Below are positions 1 to 12,241 of a stretch of DNA of 64,000 nt, in pieces. The stretch is taken from positions 4,844,996 through 4,908,995 of the forward strand of contig KK106982.1 of NCBI GenBank assembly GCA_000611775.1. Direction: 5' to 3'. How positions within the stretch are numbered: the first letter of the stretch is position 1; each line of letters begins with the position of its first letter. Position numbers and translations under genes: made by a program. Source of the stretch: Umbilicaria muhlenbergii. Its lineage: Eukaryota > Ascomycota > Lecanoromycetes > Umbilicariales > Umbilicariaceae. Under the pieces are notes generated by a model. It was not told the origin of the DNA, made no database searches, and saw nothing but the letters and a program-made list of their open reading frames with translations.

Positions 1-698
1 TCATTATGTTTTAACATTTTGAATTATTCAAAGAGGTTTTTGATTTAAGTTATTTACATAAACTTGCAGTTAAATATCTGCAAATTATTCAAATCTTTGC
101 AGGAAAAAGTTGATTATGATTAAAAAATATTAAATCTGTCACATGTTATTAACATTTAAGCATTATTAATGAGCATTATCATTTCACTTGTTTTTTTAAT
201 AATGTTAATTAAAGATATCTTCTCTTAAATCTTTATTAACTTGTCTGCATTTTATATCTTTACATGATGATTATTTTTAACATTCATATTAAGTGACCTC
301 AGTAAAGCTTTGACAGCAAGAGTTAAAACATGTGTCATGTATGATATTATTATTTCAATGTTATCTTATTGAATATCATGATCACCACTCAAGACTGACT
401 TCAGATGTGTGCACATAATAATATTATTAAAGATGTTATTCATAATAATAATAAAAAGTTTATCCTTGATTTTAAATGTCTTCAGAATATTAAGAATGTG
501 ATGTGTCAGAGTGACTTTAATATGTGATTCATTTACATACTTAAATCTCAACAAGGCTTCATTGTAGTTTTAGTTATTATTAATGTAATAAGCAGTAACC
601 ATCAAGAAGGATAAGTGATTATAAAATTAATAATTTAAAGTCAAGAACACTTTACTGTTTATTTAAATAAAATTTTCTTATACAGTGAATATTACTTT

Positions 699-965
699 TT
701 GATATTAATCTGTGACAAGATTTCATATTTTATTGTGATAAGATATCTGAATGTTATTTTAAAACATCATAAAAGTGATGTGAAGCTGTTTATTCTCAAT
801 GAATCAGAAAAAGATGTTTATAAATATAAATGCATTAATAATCTGCTGTTTAAAGGCTTTCTTTATGTATATAAAAATGTCAAAGTTGTGTACTGTTCAT
901 TTTTAAGAAATATTATTAAAGCATTAACTTTCAATATTAATACTGATAAGAAAGATAATATTTAA
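699..965 (+). pseudogene. Possible 88-codon coding remnant, unrecognised
   Basis: An 88-codon open frame in otherwise stop-dense DNA. The stretch after about residue 20 (LNESEKDVYKYKCINN and onward) has a mixed, protein-like composition rather than the Lys/Asn/Ile run expected of random AT-rich sequence. I do not recognise a family. There is no visible promoter and no paralogue elsewhere in the window. It could be a chance frame or an exon of a decayed gene. Confidence 0.18.
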
Positions 966-2182
966 GAAGAACAAAACTTACTGTTGATTATAATAATTCA
1001 TTTAATGTAAATTATAAGTGCTTTCACTTAAGTGATATCTTGTAATAATTTGAATGCAAATGCTTTTTTATAATACTGAAATCAGTGTTTTTCATGTTCA
1101 GGTGACTGATGACAGCTTGATAAAGTTTACATTATAAATTTAACTTTTCACTCTGCATGACTGTGACCTGCTTAAACAGGTTTCAGTATTTAAAGGATTA
1201 AGTAATAAATCTTTATTTAAAATTATCTTTCAGTTTATCATAAGTGTAAAGATCATGCAGAGTTGACTTTCATCACTCATGAAAAAGTTTCACATATCAC
1301 TTATCACTTTTTCAGAAAACATGTGTCTTGAGAGTGTTGCATTGAAGTATAATAAGTGATGATAAATTTTAAAAAGTTTAAGACAAGATCTCAACATTTT
1401 CAGATTTCTGAAAATATAAAAAAGAGATGAGAATTTCTTCTGCTTTTAAAAGAGAAGAGTTATTATTATATTAAAACATATTAATAAAAGTGTATGCAGA
1501 AATTGCAGTGATGAGTGATTTAAGAAAGAAGATATTGTTGTGTAAAAAAATAATTATATTTATATACATATCAAAAGAGATGTCTGATAAACATGTTACA
1601 CAAAAACCCTCTTTACTCTTAAAAGATAATGCTGAAAAATAATAATTAAAAGACATGTATGAGGCACATGTAACTCTGCAGTGTAATTGAATAAATATTA
1701 AATTGCACATACTTTGTATTAAAAACATTTGTTTGCTCATTAAAAATAATCACTGCATTATGTGTAACCCTGCAGTATTAATATTAAATTACATTTATGA
1801 TGCATGAAAAAGTCTGTTTGCACATTAAAGATGATGATCATGTTGTAAATAATCTTGCAGTGACTCATGATGATTTGTTAAAGAATATTAAACTCATTTA
1901 TTTTCAGTTTATAAAATTAAGTAATTAAAAAGATGTTAAAAATCATGAAAATAAAAAAAGATGTGAAACAGCTGTGATTAAATGAAAATTAAGATTTCAA
2001 CATGCTACTCACTTTATCAGAAATAACTATATGCTAGAATGAACATGCTCTCTCATTATAAATTCATAACTTTAATTTTCATATCAACACGTGATATTAT
2101 GCATCAATGAAAGTGAGTAAATGATAATGTCAGTAGATAACATCTGAACTTATTGTATAAATGTGCAGTTAATAAAAAAAGA

Positions 2183-2835
2183 TTAAACTTCAGTTTTTTT
2201 TAATGTAGATGTCTTTTTATACTTCAATTTCAAGCTTTCATTCTTTTTAATATCATTCATCACAAAGTTCTCCTCATTATACATTAATAATTTTTTTATG
2301 AAAAGTTCATGATTTATTACTGAATCATTTTTTAACATCTTGATAATTTTCTTCTCAATCAGCACTTTCTTCTTCATTAATTCTTTAATTGCATGAGTAT
2401 TGTTTTTAATCTTTAAATCATCCTTCAACTCATTAATGTCACATGTAATGTATGCAGGAAAATGAAGATTTTTTCAGAAGTTTATAAGCTTCTTTTTCAA
2501 ATTCTGTATTCATGTTAAAATTAAGCTCATCAGTATTATCTTTAAACATTACCTCAGAGTTAACTTGCTTCAACAACTCATAATCAACATGATATATCAG
2601 TTATTTAAAACACTGCATAATTTAAATATTATGTTTAAAAATTACCTCTTCAATCTCCTCTGACATTTATACTCATTGATCAGTAAGTAATATTAATAAA
2701 TAATGCTTATATCTGTTTACCTTCTTCTTTTCATCATTAGCATCAGTGTCATCATTATTTTTATTGTCATCTTTATTGTCATTTTTATTTTCTTTATCAT
2801 TAATGTCATTATTCTCATCATCATCATTCCTCTCA
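2183..2835 (-). pseudogene. Decayed coding remnant with acidic tract, unrecognised
   Basis: On the minus strand, 2835-2745 reads as an Asp/Asn/Lys/Glu-rich tract, seen on the plus strand as repeated tcatcat and tcattatt. Further downstream, 2428-2183 is an open 81-codon, Lys-rich, probably helical segment (KELMKKKVLIEKKIIKML). Stops and a frame change separate the two. An acidic low-complexity block followed by a basic helix fits part of a nuclear or retroelement protein, but no family is recognisable. It may be no more than low-complexity DNA. Confidence 0.2.
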
Positions 2836-3271
2836 TTAATGCATGTTAAGTTACACTTGATTTTGTTAATCTTTCACAGCAAGACTTAAAGAAACTCATT
2901 TTTTACATCTTCATGTTTAAAAATAATTTTATTTCAAATACTCATGAGATTTTGTTTAAGTTATTTCAATATAAATGTAAGTAGTTTATTAAAATGAGCA
3001 TTATTTATTAATCTTATCTGATAACTTCTTTTTGAAATATTTCACAGACTCAATTTCTCAGGTATTTTTTATTAAAACTTGATGTTCATCATGACTCATT
3101 TCATTTTAACTTAATGTTATCTTTTATACTTTTTAATGACATTTCAACTTAGCCTGCTTATCTGTATTCTTAGCATGTACAATTATAATTTTATTATTAA
3201 TTTTATTATAATACTTTTACTGCTTTCTGACAGTGCTTTCATGCTGATTATATTCACAGAGGTACTTTTGT

Positions 3272-3452
3272 TGTTATAATCTTATCATGACATTAACATT
3301 AATATTAACATAACTGACTTCAGCCTTCCTTATCATGATGTTAGCATTAATATTAGCATGACATTAGTTAGTGAGTATAAATAGCTGACTTCAGCCTTCT
3401 TAAAATATGAAGACTTTTCACACATCAATGATCATGTTTATTGACTTCAACA
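3272..3452 (+). repeat. 5' LTR of element F
   Basis: Begins TGTTATAATCTTATCATG and ends CTTCAACA. It matches 12056-12236 over its full length, with differences that look like transitions. It contains a TATA-like box (gagtataaatagctg) at about 3380-3395, followed by a repeated gctgacttcagcc motif, a plausible core promoter. Length equals the 3' LTR exactly. Confidence 0.92.
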
Positions 3453-3459
3453 AATGATA

Positions 3460-6000
3460 ACAACACCTTCAGGGTGTATCTCATGATAATAATAAGTATT
3501 TGATTCTGATTTAATCATTTCAAACGTCTTCATTATATCTATATATTCATTAAACTCATTGAGTATACTTCATCAGGGATTTTCATCCTTCACAGCTCAA
3601 TTAGCTTCAAAACTCTTATCTTTCAGAGAATCAGTTCAGGTGATTTTCTCACTCACTTTACAGTCAAACTGCAACTTAATCAGCTTTAAAACTCTTACCT
3701 GTCAGAGAATCATTCTGAGTGATTTTCTCACTCATTCTACAGTTGAACTGTAGTTCTTCAAGCTGAATACTGAGATCAATTCAGAGTCATCTCTGCAGTT
3801 ATTAAATTCAATCATCAGTGCTGTTTATCAACTCTTTGCGTTCCTTGAGACCGGTCATCAGTATGATTTATTGATTGATGATGAGTTTCTAGAAACAGTA
3901 CACTTCATTATTGAGCTTTATCATGATTCTTATTCAGTAAGAAGTGAGTCAGCAACCTTTACAGAATTCTCAGAAACTAGACAGAGCAGATCAGTAAGTC
4001 TTGACACAGTACATTATTTTATGAGCTGAGTCACAAATAAGTTGAAATTTAAGAAAGCTCTAAAGACCTTTAATGATCAGATCATGAATTTACACTTTCA
4101 TTTAAACTTTTCATGAGAAACTGCTGTCAGTCAATGATCTTCAATAATGATCTTTAACATTAAGTCAACAATATCTTTTTAAGTTTCTGAAGCTTTCCCT
4201 CTGAATATCATAAAACCCTTTATTAAGGCATCACAGCAGTGAATAAACTCTGCAAAAGCCTTTATCACTGCAATTAATTTAAAAAGATCAAAGAAGCCTT
4301 CCTCATCTTCAGCTGTCAGCAAAGCATCATTAAGAGATATAATGAAAGAATCAGAGTCAGCTGATGAGTTCATTTAAGGCACATGATATCCTTCAACTGT
4401 CTCTGAGTTACTCAGCATCAAGCCTTCTCAGCTCATCATCCTCATGAAGAAATACTTAAAACAAGACTTTAATTTAATCATGAACAATATCAACATGTCA
4501 GGCTCATCATCCTCAGCTCAGAAAGTTGACAGATTTAACATTAATGAAACTCAGAGACTCTCATCAGCTGCTTTAAGACAGATACAGGTTATGATGATTA
4601 AAATAATTTAAAACATGCTTAAACATTTAAGCTCTTTTAAATCACTCAGCTCACCTAAACAACAGGGCCTTTCAAAATTTAATGAAAATAACATGATTCA
4701 ATCATGAGCAACTTTATGAAAGTCTCATGATGTAGAAATATTCTGATCTAACATCTCAGACAGCTACAGCACTGAAGATGTCATTAATGACAGGAAGAAG
4801 CAATATTACTGTAATATTCATTTCTTCATAATCAGAGTTAAAGTTGCAGTGTTGATCAGAGATGTCTCAGTCTTAAGACAGAACCTTGACCTTTGCCTTA
4901 AAAGAGAAGCTTAAGACTGATGAATTAATTAACTTTCTCATGTCACCTGAGTCAGTATAATGACTGACAACAATGAAGTGAAGGAATGAGTTAAAGTCTT
5001 GAAGAAATGATTTCAAGAGGCTCTGAATGTAGCTTTAAGTAAACTTCAAGTCATGAAATACACAGTTTAAAATGCATAATCTCATCAGAAACCTTCTAAG
5101 TATGTAATCATCATTATCACTGCTGTCAAGAGATGCAGTCAAGGTGATACAGAGTTCACTTAAGTGCTTCATGCTTTTCATGACATTAATAATGACTTAT
5201 GACGTTTCAGAATTGATGAGTTAAAGGAAAAAACATCAGTTCAAGAATTCATTGACCTCCTCAACAAGAAGAAAGTTAACTGATTTAATCATTATGCTTA
5301 AAAGGAAAGACAAGATCAGGAGTGCAGCAATAAACTTAATTCATGAAATAATTGAAATTCAGGTCAGTATCAGAACTTTCATATGTATCAGCACATTACA
5401 CCTCATCAAGTGTTAAGACAGTTTACTCAGTTGTATGATTTCAACAATCAACAACATGAGCATGATCAGGGGTTTAATCAGGGCATGAGTTATACACAAG
5501 AGTATAATCTTAAAGCTGAAAGAGAACTAATGAAGGGGAATTATCAGCACAATAATTTTGAAGGAAGCACTTATCTGCAGAATATAAGAAATAATGTTTA
5601 CAGAAATCAACTGCAGCAGTTTTAAGCAGTTTTATTAACACTCACTGTTAATGCTCCTGTTGTACCCTCAGTTTCAAACATCTCAAATTCAACCTACGCA
5701 TTATCAAACAGCTGTTAGTACAACAGTCTCACTGCAGCAAAACCTTTCAATCATTATGCATTTAACTTTTACAGGCAACAATATCAACAGCTGTACAATA
5801 AGTCAAATTATAACAAGTGTTTATTTGATAGCAGACCTCTCTCAGAAAGTCAGCAGATTACATATAACAGAGACATTTATGAAGAAGTTATGTATGCTGA
5901 GAATCAGAATAAAGCCTATTATGAGGTTGAAAATGATTATAACCCTCATGAGATGTCATCAGAAGCCTACAACATGATCTTATTAAATCATTATATATTA
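3460..6000 (+). pseudogene. Gag-like region of element F (degenerate)
   Basis: The stretch between the 5' LTR and the protease, where gag is expected. The longest surviving frame is 5383-5625 (80 codons), rich in Gln, Asn, His and Tyr, and another open patch lies at 5651-5977. A low-complexity Gln-rich C-terminal tail is common in gypsy Gag proteins. No capsid motif is readable in the first 1.9 kb because of stops, so the assignment rests mainly on position. Confidence 0.5.
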
Positions 6001-6289
6001 TAAAAACAAGGCGTGAATCCTTTCTCACAATTAAATGCTTATCAGGAAGTTTATGACAATAAGTTACTTATCTCTTATGATGATGAAGTGTATCCTGAGG
6101 ATCATGAGGAAGTGAATGCACAATTTGTCACTGAAAACAAAATGAAATCATGCTTTGAATAATGTTAATGTCACATCAATCATGCTGCTGCAAACTCAAC
6201 AGTGAGGGAGAATACTCAGGCAGGTGAAATTTCTACTGAGAACATAATGAAGTCAGATGTGACTCAAGATCATTAATTTGAGTATGAGT

Positions 6290-7056
6290 TTCATGATTGA
6301 CATTATGTCATCACTGAGGTGTGATTTAATTGCAGCAGAGATGCTCACAATGTCTGTTTTAATATAAAATGTTCAATGACTTTAATTGATAAAAAGTTCC
6401 TCAAGCAGGTGACACCTGCAGCTCACATTTAATAATTCAGATCAATCAGTGTTAACAGCATCACTGAATTTGAGATTATGAATGAGTTTGTCATCTTAAA
6501 CCTCTGAATCACTGATCTTCTAGGAGAAAAGAAAGCAACTGCTCACATCAAGAGAAAGATCTGAATAATCAGTAATTTAAAAGTAAAGCTTCTGATAAGT
6601 ATTAATATTTTAAGCTTTAAAAAGATCAATCTTCTGTTCATCAGCAGCAAAATGATAATGAATAACTGTAAGACCCTTGTTGTACTGATAAACATTATCA
6701 CTCAACCAGTTCAGCAGAATGTTCAGACAAAGTGAAAGATGATCATTAAATCACATACACTTGCAAAGATCCTGATCTGCATTTGTGAAATCACAGAATT
6801 ATTAAATTAAACCTTGATGTTTCAACCTGAATATCATAACACAACTCAACATCTCATGAAAGGGGATGAAGCAATTTATGCTCACATAATGAATAACAGC
6901 ATGACATTTGTACAGGTAAGAAATGACAGTGATGAGTTAATTACATTAAAATGTCATGTGCATTTAAAATATATTGCAGAATGTCTGAAGAAAGATTGTT
7001 ACCTGATAAAATTAAAGATGCATGAACTCACTGACAAAGCTTTTATCAAAATTCAC
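6290..7056 (+). pseudogene. Aspartic protease region of element F pol (degenerate)
   Basis: The frame around 6350-6410 reads VCFNIKCSMTLIDKKFL. It aligns with the retroviral-type aspartic protease active site, in which Asp-Thr-Gly is expected where Asn-Ile-Lys is now read. All three changes are explained by G-to-A or C-to-T. Downstream, 6814-7056 stays open for 81 codons (EYHNTTQHLMKGDEAIYAHI) and is probably the linker to RT. Loss of the catalytic Asp means the enzyme would be dead even without the stops. Confidence 0.65.
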
Positions 7057-7339
7057 TGAGAATCCTGAATCTGCAAAGCCTTGATGATGACAGTCTTATT
7101 ATTCAGCATCACTGAAGCTGTCTTCACAGGAAATCTCAGCAGTTCTGAGATATTAAAGACTTCAGGCATAAGGAAGACTGTTGTATTCTTAATCATATCA
7201 CTCATATCAACATCACTCAAGATCATCCTGCTGAACGGTATAATCACATACAGCAATAAAGAGGTATCAGATCTCTACTCAGAGATCATCAACTGCTACT
7301 CTGACTTATGAGCTGATAAAGGGCGTGTTGTCAAAATTC

Positions 7340-8178
7340 TGAAATCTGACTGAATAACAATTTCTTTAGTTGACGGCTGAGACCCTACTAAGGTCACTGC
7401 AAAGGTATACTCAATGACAGAGAAAGATCATGATGAGATAAACAAAGCATTTAACAAACTTCATCAGCAGAGTTGAATGAAGTTTTTTAATGAATCTACC
7501 TCTTTCACCTACCCCGTTTTTGTGATATGAAGAATCATTACTAAGGAAGATGATTCAACCACATGTAAAGCATGAGTTGTGATCAATATACAGAAGTTAA
7601 ATAAGATAACAATGTTAAACAGCTATCTCTTATCATGACAGTCAGATATCATTGCAGCAGTAAAGAGTTGTCTGTTCATATTTATTATAAATGAAGTTAC
7701 TTTCTTTTATCAGTGGCTGATAGCTCACAAAGATCATCACAAGCTTACAGTCACAACTCATTGAGGTTTAAAGAATTTCAAGGTGACTGTTATGAGATTT
7801 AAAAACTCATCACTTTATGTTCAACATCAAATTAATCAAATTCTGCGGTCACACTACAGCTATGCATGAGCATACATTAATGATATTATCATTTTCTCAA
7901 AAACATTAAAGGAGCACTTACAGCACCTCAACATCATTTTTAAATTGCTTATAAGCCTTAATATAATTCTTGCATTAATTAAAATGTTTCTTGACTTTCC
8001 CTTTATCACCCTTCTCAGGCAGAAAGTGAACTCATTTAAAATGACTGCAGCTGTGAAAAAGATTTAAGCAATTAATTAACTTATCTTTCTTATAATCCTT
8101 CAGGATCTGAAGCACTACCTTAATTTAATTGAGTGAATGCAGGACTACATACCCTACTATGCTCAGATAATAAAGTCA
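7340..8178 (+). pseudogene. Reverse transcriptase domain of element F (degenerate)
   Basis: Clear Ty3/gypsy RT in one frame with scattered stops. Recognisable blocks are FFYQWLIAHKDHHKLTVTTH, then FKVTVMRFKNSSLYVQHQIN, then AYINDIIIFSKTLKEHLQHL, then LKHYLNLIE and YIPYYAQI. The catalytic Tyr-Val-Asp-Asp box reads YIND, so one catalytic Asp has become Asn. A single Trp survives while others have turned to TGA. The domain runs directly into the family-B insertion at 8179. Confidence 0.88.
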
Positions 8179-9154
8179 CATCAGCAATTTAGCAAGTTAA
8201 CTTTGAGTTAGTTTTTAGCACTTTGAGCGCTCTGAGCTTCTGATCTCATGTCTCAGCTAACAGCCGCTCTTAGCACTCTTTGAGCGCTTTGAGCTCAACC
8301 TTAAATCTTGAGCGGAACATCAAAATTTTGTGATAAAAAAACAGTTATTAAAACAATTGTTTAAACAAGTACACACACAGTGTTATAATAACAGTAAAAC
8401 TTATAATAAGTAAACTTTTGCTAAAATTCACTTTTCTGCAATAAAAAATCATGATTTGTTGAGTCTGAAAGCACTGTATAAGTGTTGAGTTCTGAATATT
8501 TAAAGAACTTCAAGATTCTCATCACTTAAAAATTTACACACTTTAATAACTTTTGCAACTCAACAGATATGAAGAAACTTTCAATGCATAAATTATAAAA
8601 AACAGTATTATCTATTAATGTTAAATTAAAAGTTTCTTCATAACTGCTATTGTTGTTAAGTTATATTTAATTCAAGTTAAGTTATATTTAATTCAAGTTT
8701 TCAACAGCGAAAAATCTTTCAAAAAAAGTCACATACTTTGAATAACTATTGCGCTTTTATACTTATAATATAACTTTCAGTCTATAAGTTGTAGAGAAGA
8801 AGCTATTAAACAGTTCTATAACTTAAAGTTTTTTTATAACTGTTGTTGTTAAAAAGTTACATTGATTTCAAACTTTCAGTGACGAAAATCACAACATTAA
8901 TAAACAGACTTTTAATAACTTTTTGAATAACTCAACAACAACAACACATAAAAAAAAACTTTGTATAAGAAAACTCTTAAACAGCTTATTCTCTACAACT
9001 TATAAACTGAAAATTATTATTATTCATGAAGGTATAATAGTTATTTAAAGTGTAAGATTTGTATGAGCTCATTTACTGCTCAGAGAGTGCTCTGAGCGCA
9101 TAAAGTACTATTGACTAAAACCTTATTTTTGAGCGGGCTGCCAAGTTGCGGATG
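8179..9154 (+). mobile_element. Family-B TIR element, copy 1 (type I, 976 bp)
   Basis: Starts CATCAGCAATTTAGCA and ends with the complement of CATCCGCAACTTGGCA, giving imperfect 16-bp terminal inverted repeats whose mismatches include C/T and G/A. It is flanked by CA on both sides (possible 2-bp duplication) and interrupts the pol frame of element F, which resumes at 9155. No protein-coding frame is visible, so it is non-autonomous. It is AT-rich inside, with subterminal gagcgctctgagc and gctcaaagcgctc motifs near both ends. The same family occurs at 30891, 35136 and 46324. Confidence 0.85.
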
Positions 9155-10120
9155 CACTACAGGCATGTAAAATTGAAATGCTGAAAAGTCTGATGAAGTC
9201 AGGGATGAAGCAGAAGCGCACAGTGCATTTAATAAAGTTGATTGAATTAATGAAGAAGAAAAGAGTGACATTTAACTGCCTGTAAGCAATTCTTAGCAAG
9301 AGTGATTTTCTTCATCATTTCAACTTTAAGCAGCAGTTATACATCAACCTGAATTCATCAAAGAGAGGTGTGAGTATGATTATTTATCATGTCAAAAGTG
9401 ACCTGAATTCATCAAGAGTGATTAACATTTAAAAGACAGATATTCAACCTGTGATGTTTTTAAGCAAGTTACTATCAACAGCTGAAAGTCACTACTGATT
9501 AATGAAACTAGAAATAACAGGCCTTGTGTGAGCAATTAAGAAGCTTTATCACCTTGTAAATTTTACAACAAAATCAGTAATAATTTATACTGATCACTTC
9601 ATGATGACATTTATAACAAGGCAGATGAGCCTTTCAAGCTTAAACATAAATAAATTGAACAATCACCTCATACAAGCAAGTCAATATCTCACTTAATTCA
9701 ACATCAATGTTCAATATAAGTTGAGAAAACATCACCTCATCCTGAACACATTATCAAGACTATCAGTACTACAGATCATGATTAATTAAAAGTTAAACAT
9801 CCTTGATGATCTGACTGAGGTTGAAGCAATGTTGATGAAGATGATTAAGATTCTCTTCATGCTGAAAAGATGAAAAGATCAAGGAGCATTCAATGTCACT
9901 TTAATTAAAATGACTGATGACCTTAAGGACTGTTTAAAGCAGGCATATATGAAAGATGATCATTAATTAAAGATTTAAGAAGAACTACTTAAAAATGAAT
10001 AAGATCTTATCACAACTTTTTTAAATTTCTTTCTACAAAATGACTTAATTTATCTCATCAATCATGATGAACAGGAACAGCTTGTAATTTTAAAAGCATT
10101 AAAGAAGAATGTATTTAAAA
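9155..10120 (+). pseudogene. RNase H and linker of element F pol (degenerate)
   Basis: Continues the pol frame interrupted at 8178. Readable blocks are QLYINLNSSKRGVSMIIYHV, FLSKLLSTAESHY, LMKLEITGLV, then VIIYTDHFMMTFITRQMSL. This order (DSS-like strand, SKxLxxAExxY, ExE helix, YTDH) is that of the gypsy RNase H. The first catalytic Asp has become Asn (INLNSS). Several TGA stops sit at expected Trp positions. Confidence 0.8.
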
Positions 10121-10124
10121 TAAA

Positions 10125-10790
10125 TCATGACTTCTTAAATCATCAAGGGTTTCACTACGCCTTTGACAAGCTTATGACATTCATATATTTTGATTAAGAT
10201 GTGATAAAGCAGTTCTGAGAATACATTGAGCACTGCTCAGCCTGCCAGCTAAATCAAACAAAGAGGCATAAGTTATATGATGAACTTAACCTCATACATT
10301 CTGCACTCATCTCATTTGATACAATAGCTATGAACTTCATCATCAGACTATCAGAGGCAACATACTGAGGTTAAATCATGAATGCTCTCTTGAATGTGAC
10401 AGACAAGTATTTGAAGAGAATCCTCATAATCTCAGAGAAGAATACATACACTGTTAAGAATTAAGTAATTGCATTCTTGAGCACTCTACAGGCAGCTGAT
10501 TGAGGTATGTCACATTAAATATTGTCAGATCAGGACTCAAAATTTCTTTTAAATTTATAATCAAGCTTATTCACACACCTAGAGGTTAAGTTACTACTAT
10601 TCATGACATGACATTCACAGATGAATGAAGCTTTTGAATGAATAAATCAGATGATGAAAATTGCGCTGTAATATCACATCACTGAGAATTCAGACACCCT
10701 CTGATCAGAATGCATAATCTCACTTCAAGTCACATTAAACAACTTAATGAACACCTTTACAGGAAAGTCACCTATGAAGCTGATGTATAA
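10125..10790 (+). pseudogene. Integrase domain of element F (degenerate)
   Basis: The His-His-Cys-Cys zinc domain is visible as HDFLNHQGFHYAFDKL and then IEHCSACQLNQTKRHK. The DDE core follows: VTDKYLKRILIIS, ILSDQDSKFLL and the segment ending INQMMKIALQYHITENSDTL. The first two catalytic Asp and a plausible Glu survive. Stops are frequent. It lies downstream of RNase H, as expected for Ty3/gypsy order. Confidence 0.85.
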
Positions 10791-12055
10791 ATTTAAAGTT
10801 AATGAGTCATTATCACTCATTAATGACATCAAGCTATATTCACAAGTTGTTGATTTAACAGAATTCAGAGACCTTCATTGAAGGCAGGCTCAAGACTCAC
10901 AGGTGTTCATGAAAATATGAGCAAGATGATGATATAATGATAAGCACAAGAAGCTCAACCTGAAGGAAGATGACCTGATATATTTATGATTGCATCACAG
11001 CTACAACTTGTCAGGCTTGTAAAATTTCAAGTTATTGAATCAGTGAACAGAGCCTTTTAAGGTGATCAAGAAAGTTGAGTCACTGATGTACAAGTTAAAA
11101 TTGCCTTGCATAATGCATATACACTCAGTCATCTCTATCACTCATCTTGAACCTTGTTCAGACTCAGTGAAAGACTCATACAGCTGACCTCAACCTGTGA
11201 ACCCCTCATCAGTCATGAAGGAACCAGGGGAATGATAATCATACAAGGTAAAAAAGTCTTAAGAAGCTGATTATGCTGATATGAGAAAAAAAAGATCATG
11301 ACTGAGTATCTTATCTGCTGAAAAAGTTATGATTCACAACATAATGAGTGATATGATGAAGACCTACTAGACGGCTGCCTAGAGATAATTCTCAATTTCA
11401 AGAAACATCAGGGCAATGAAAGTGTCATGAGCAGCCTCAAATCTCATCTGGCAAAGAGAGTGATCAATGAGAGCTGAAAGTTAAATCAAGGAGACAAAGG
11501 TGCTGCTGATGAGCAAGAATGCAGATCACCTTTAAACTCATCATCCTCAAGTATGCATCAACTGACAGGGAATATGAATGAACCTTCATCAACTTATAAC
11601 ATTAAGCAGCAAAGGGATGAAGACGTGAAGAGATCAGCAGGATCACATAATAACATTAAATAAATTTCTATTGATGACAGTGAAGCATGATCACAGGTGA
11701 CAACCTCATTAAGCTCATTTATATTAAATAAAGCACAGTTTAATCAGAGCTGATGAAGTAAGAAGACCTGAGGATGACTTAAAAATCATTATTAAAAATC
11801 TTAAAACTTTTCTTGAGGTTTAAGGTTCAAGAAGGGAAACAATGAGGTTTACATGAATTCATCAGAGAAGCATCAGCACTATTATTTCAATCATTATATC
11901 AGTTAATAAACAATAAACTCAGAGTTCATCTGCACAATCTTGAACTACACCTTCATGATTAAATCACAACACATGTCACATGCTGAGAAGATTAATTCAC
12001 TCTATGAAGGTTCTACACTTCATGAGAGCATGAAGCATTGCTGATGTGAGAAATT
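10791..12055 (+). pseudogene. Post-integrase tail of element F
   Basis: Pol C-terminal sequence up to the 3' LTR. The fragment EPFKVIKKVESLMYKLKLP at about 11050 is the SH3-like linker usual after integrase. Beyond about 11350 the text is Ser/Asn/Gln-rich in translation (SPLNSSSSSMHQLTGNMNEP), with no recognisable domain. A chromodomain, seen in the other gypsy elements of this window, was looked for here and not found. Confidence 0.55.
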
Positions 12056-12236
12056 TGTCACAGTCTTATCATGACATTAACATTAACATTAATATAGCTG
12101 ACTTCAGCCTTCCTTATCATGACGTTAGCATTAGTATTAGCATGACATTAGTTAATGAGTATAAATAGCTGACTTCAGCCTTTTTAAAATATGAAGACTT
12201 TTCACACATCAATGATCATACTTATTAGCCTCAACA
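12056..12236 (+). repeat. 3' LTR of element F
   Basis: Begins TGTCACAGTCTTATCATG and ends CCTCAACA. It has the same 181-bp length as the 5' LTR. The pair differs, for example, at TGTTATAAT versus TGTCACAGT, all C/T or A/G changes. Followed by the target duplication TTTGT. Confidence 0.92.
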
Positions 12237-12241
12237 TTTGT

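Larger units (their letters stand above)
1..3266. other. AT-rich background, no convincing gene
   Basis: About 3.3 kb of AT-rich sequence to the left of element F. Both strands are full of stops and I recognise no protein family or RNA gene. Two weak coding-like patches are listed separately (699-965 and 2183-2835). The sequence is probably very old repeat-derived or intergenic DNA that has gone through the same C-to-T decay as the elements to its right. It is continuous with 12242-13268 once element F is removed. Confidence 0.6.
3272..12236 (+). mobile_element. Ty3/gypsy LTR retrotransposon F, degenerate, with nested insertion
   Basis: Bounded by direct 181-bp repeats (3272-3452 and 12056-12236) and a perfect 5-bp target duplication, TTTGT (3267-3271 and 12237-12241). 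The internal plus strand reads gag-like, protease, RT, RNase H and integrase in Ty3/gypsy order, broken by many stops. A 976-bp family-B element (8179-9154) sits between RT and RNase H. I see no clear chromodomain in the tail, so F differs from the other gypsy elements here. Stops in aligned frames fall at expected Trp and Arg codons. Confidence 0.93.

Noticed and set aside
699-965. Calling this frame a confident host gene
   Set aside because: Only one open frame, with no recognised domain, no clear start context and no conserved partner. Kept as a low-confidence remnant.
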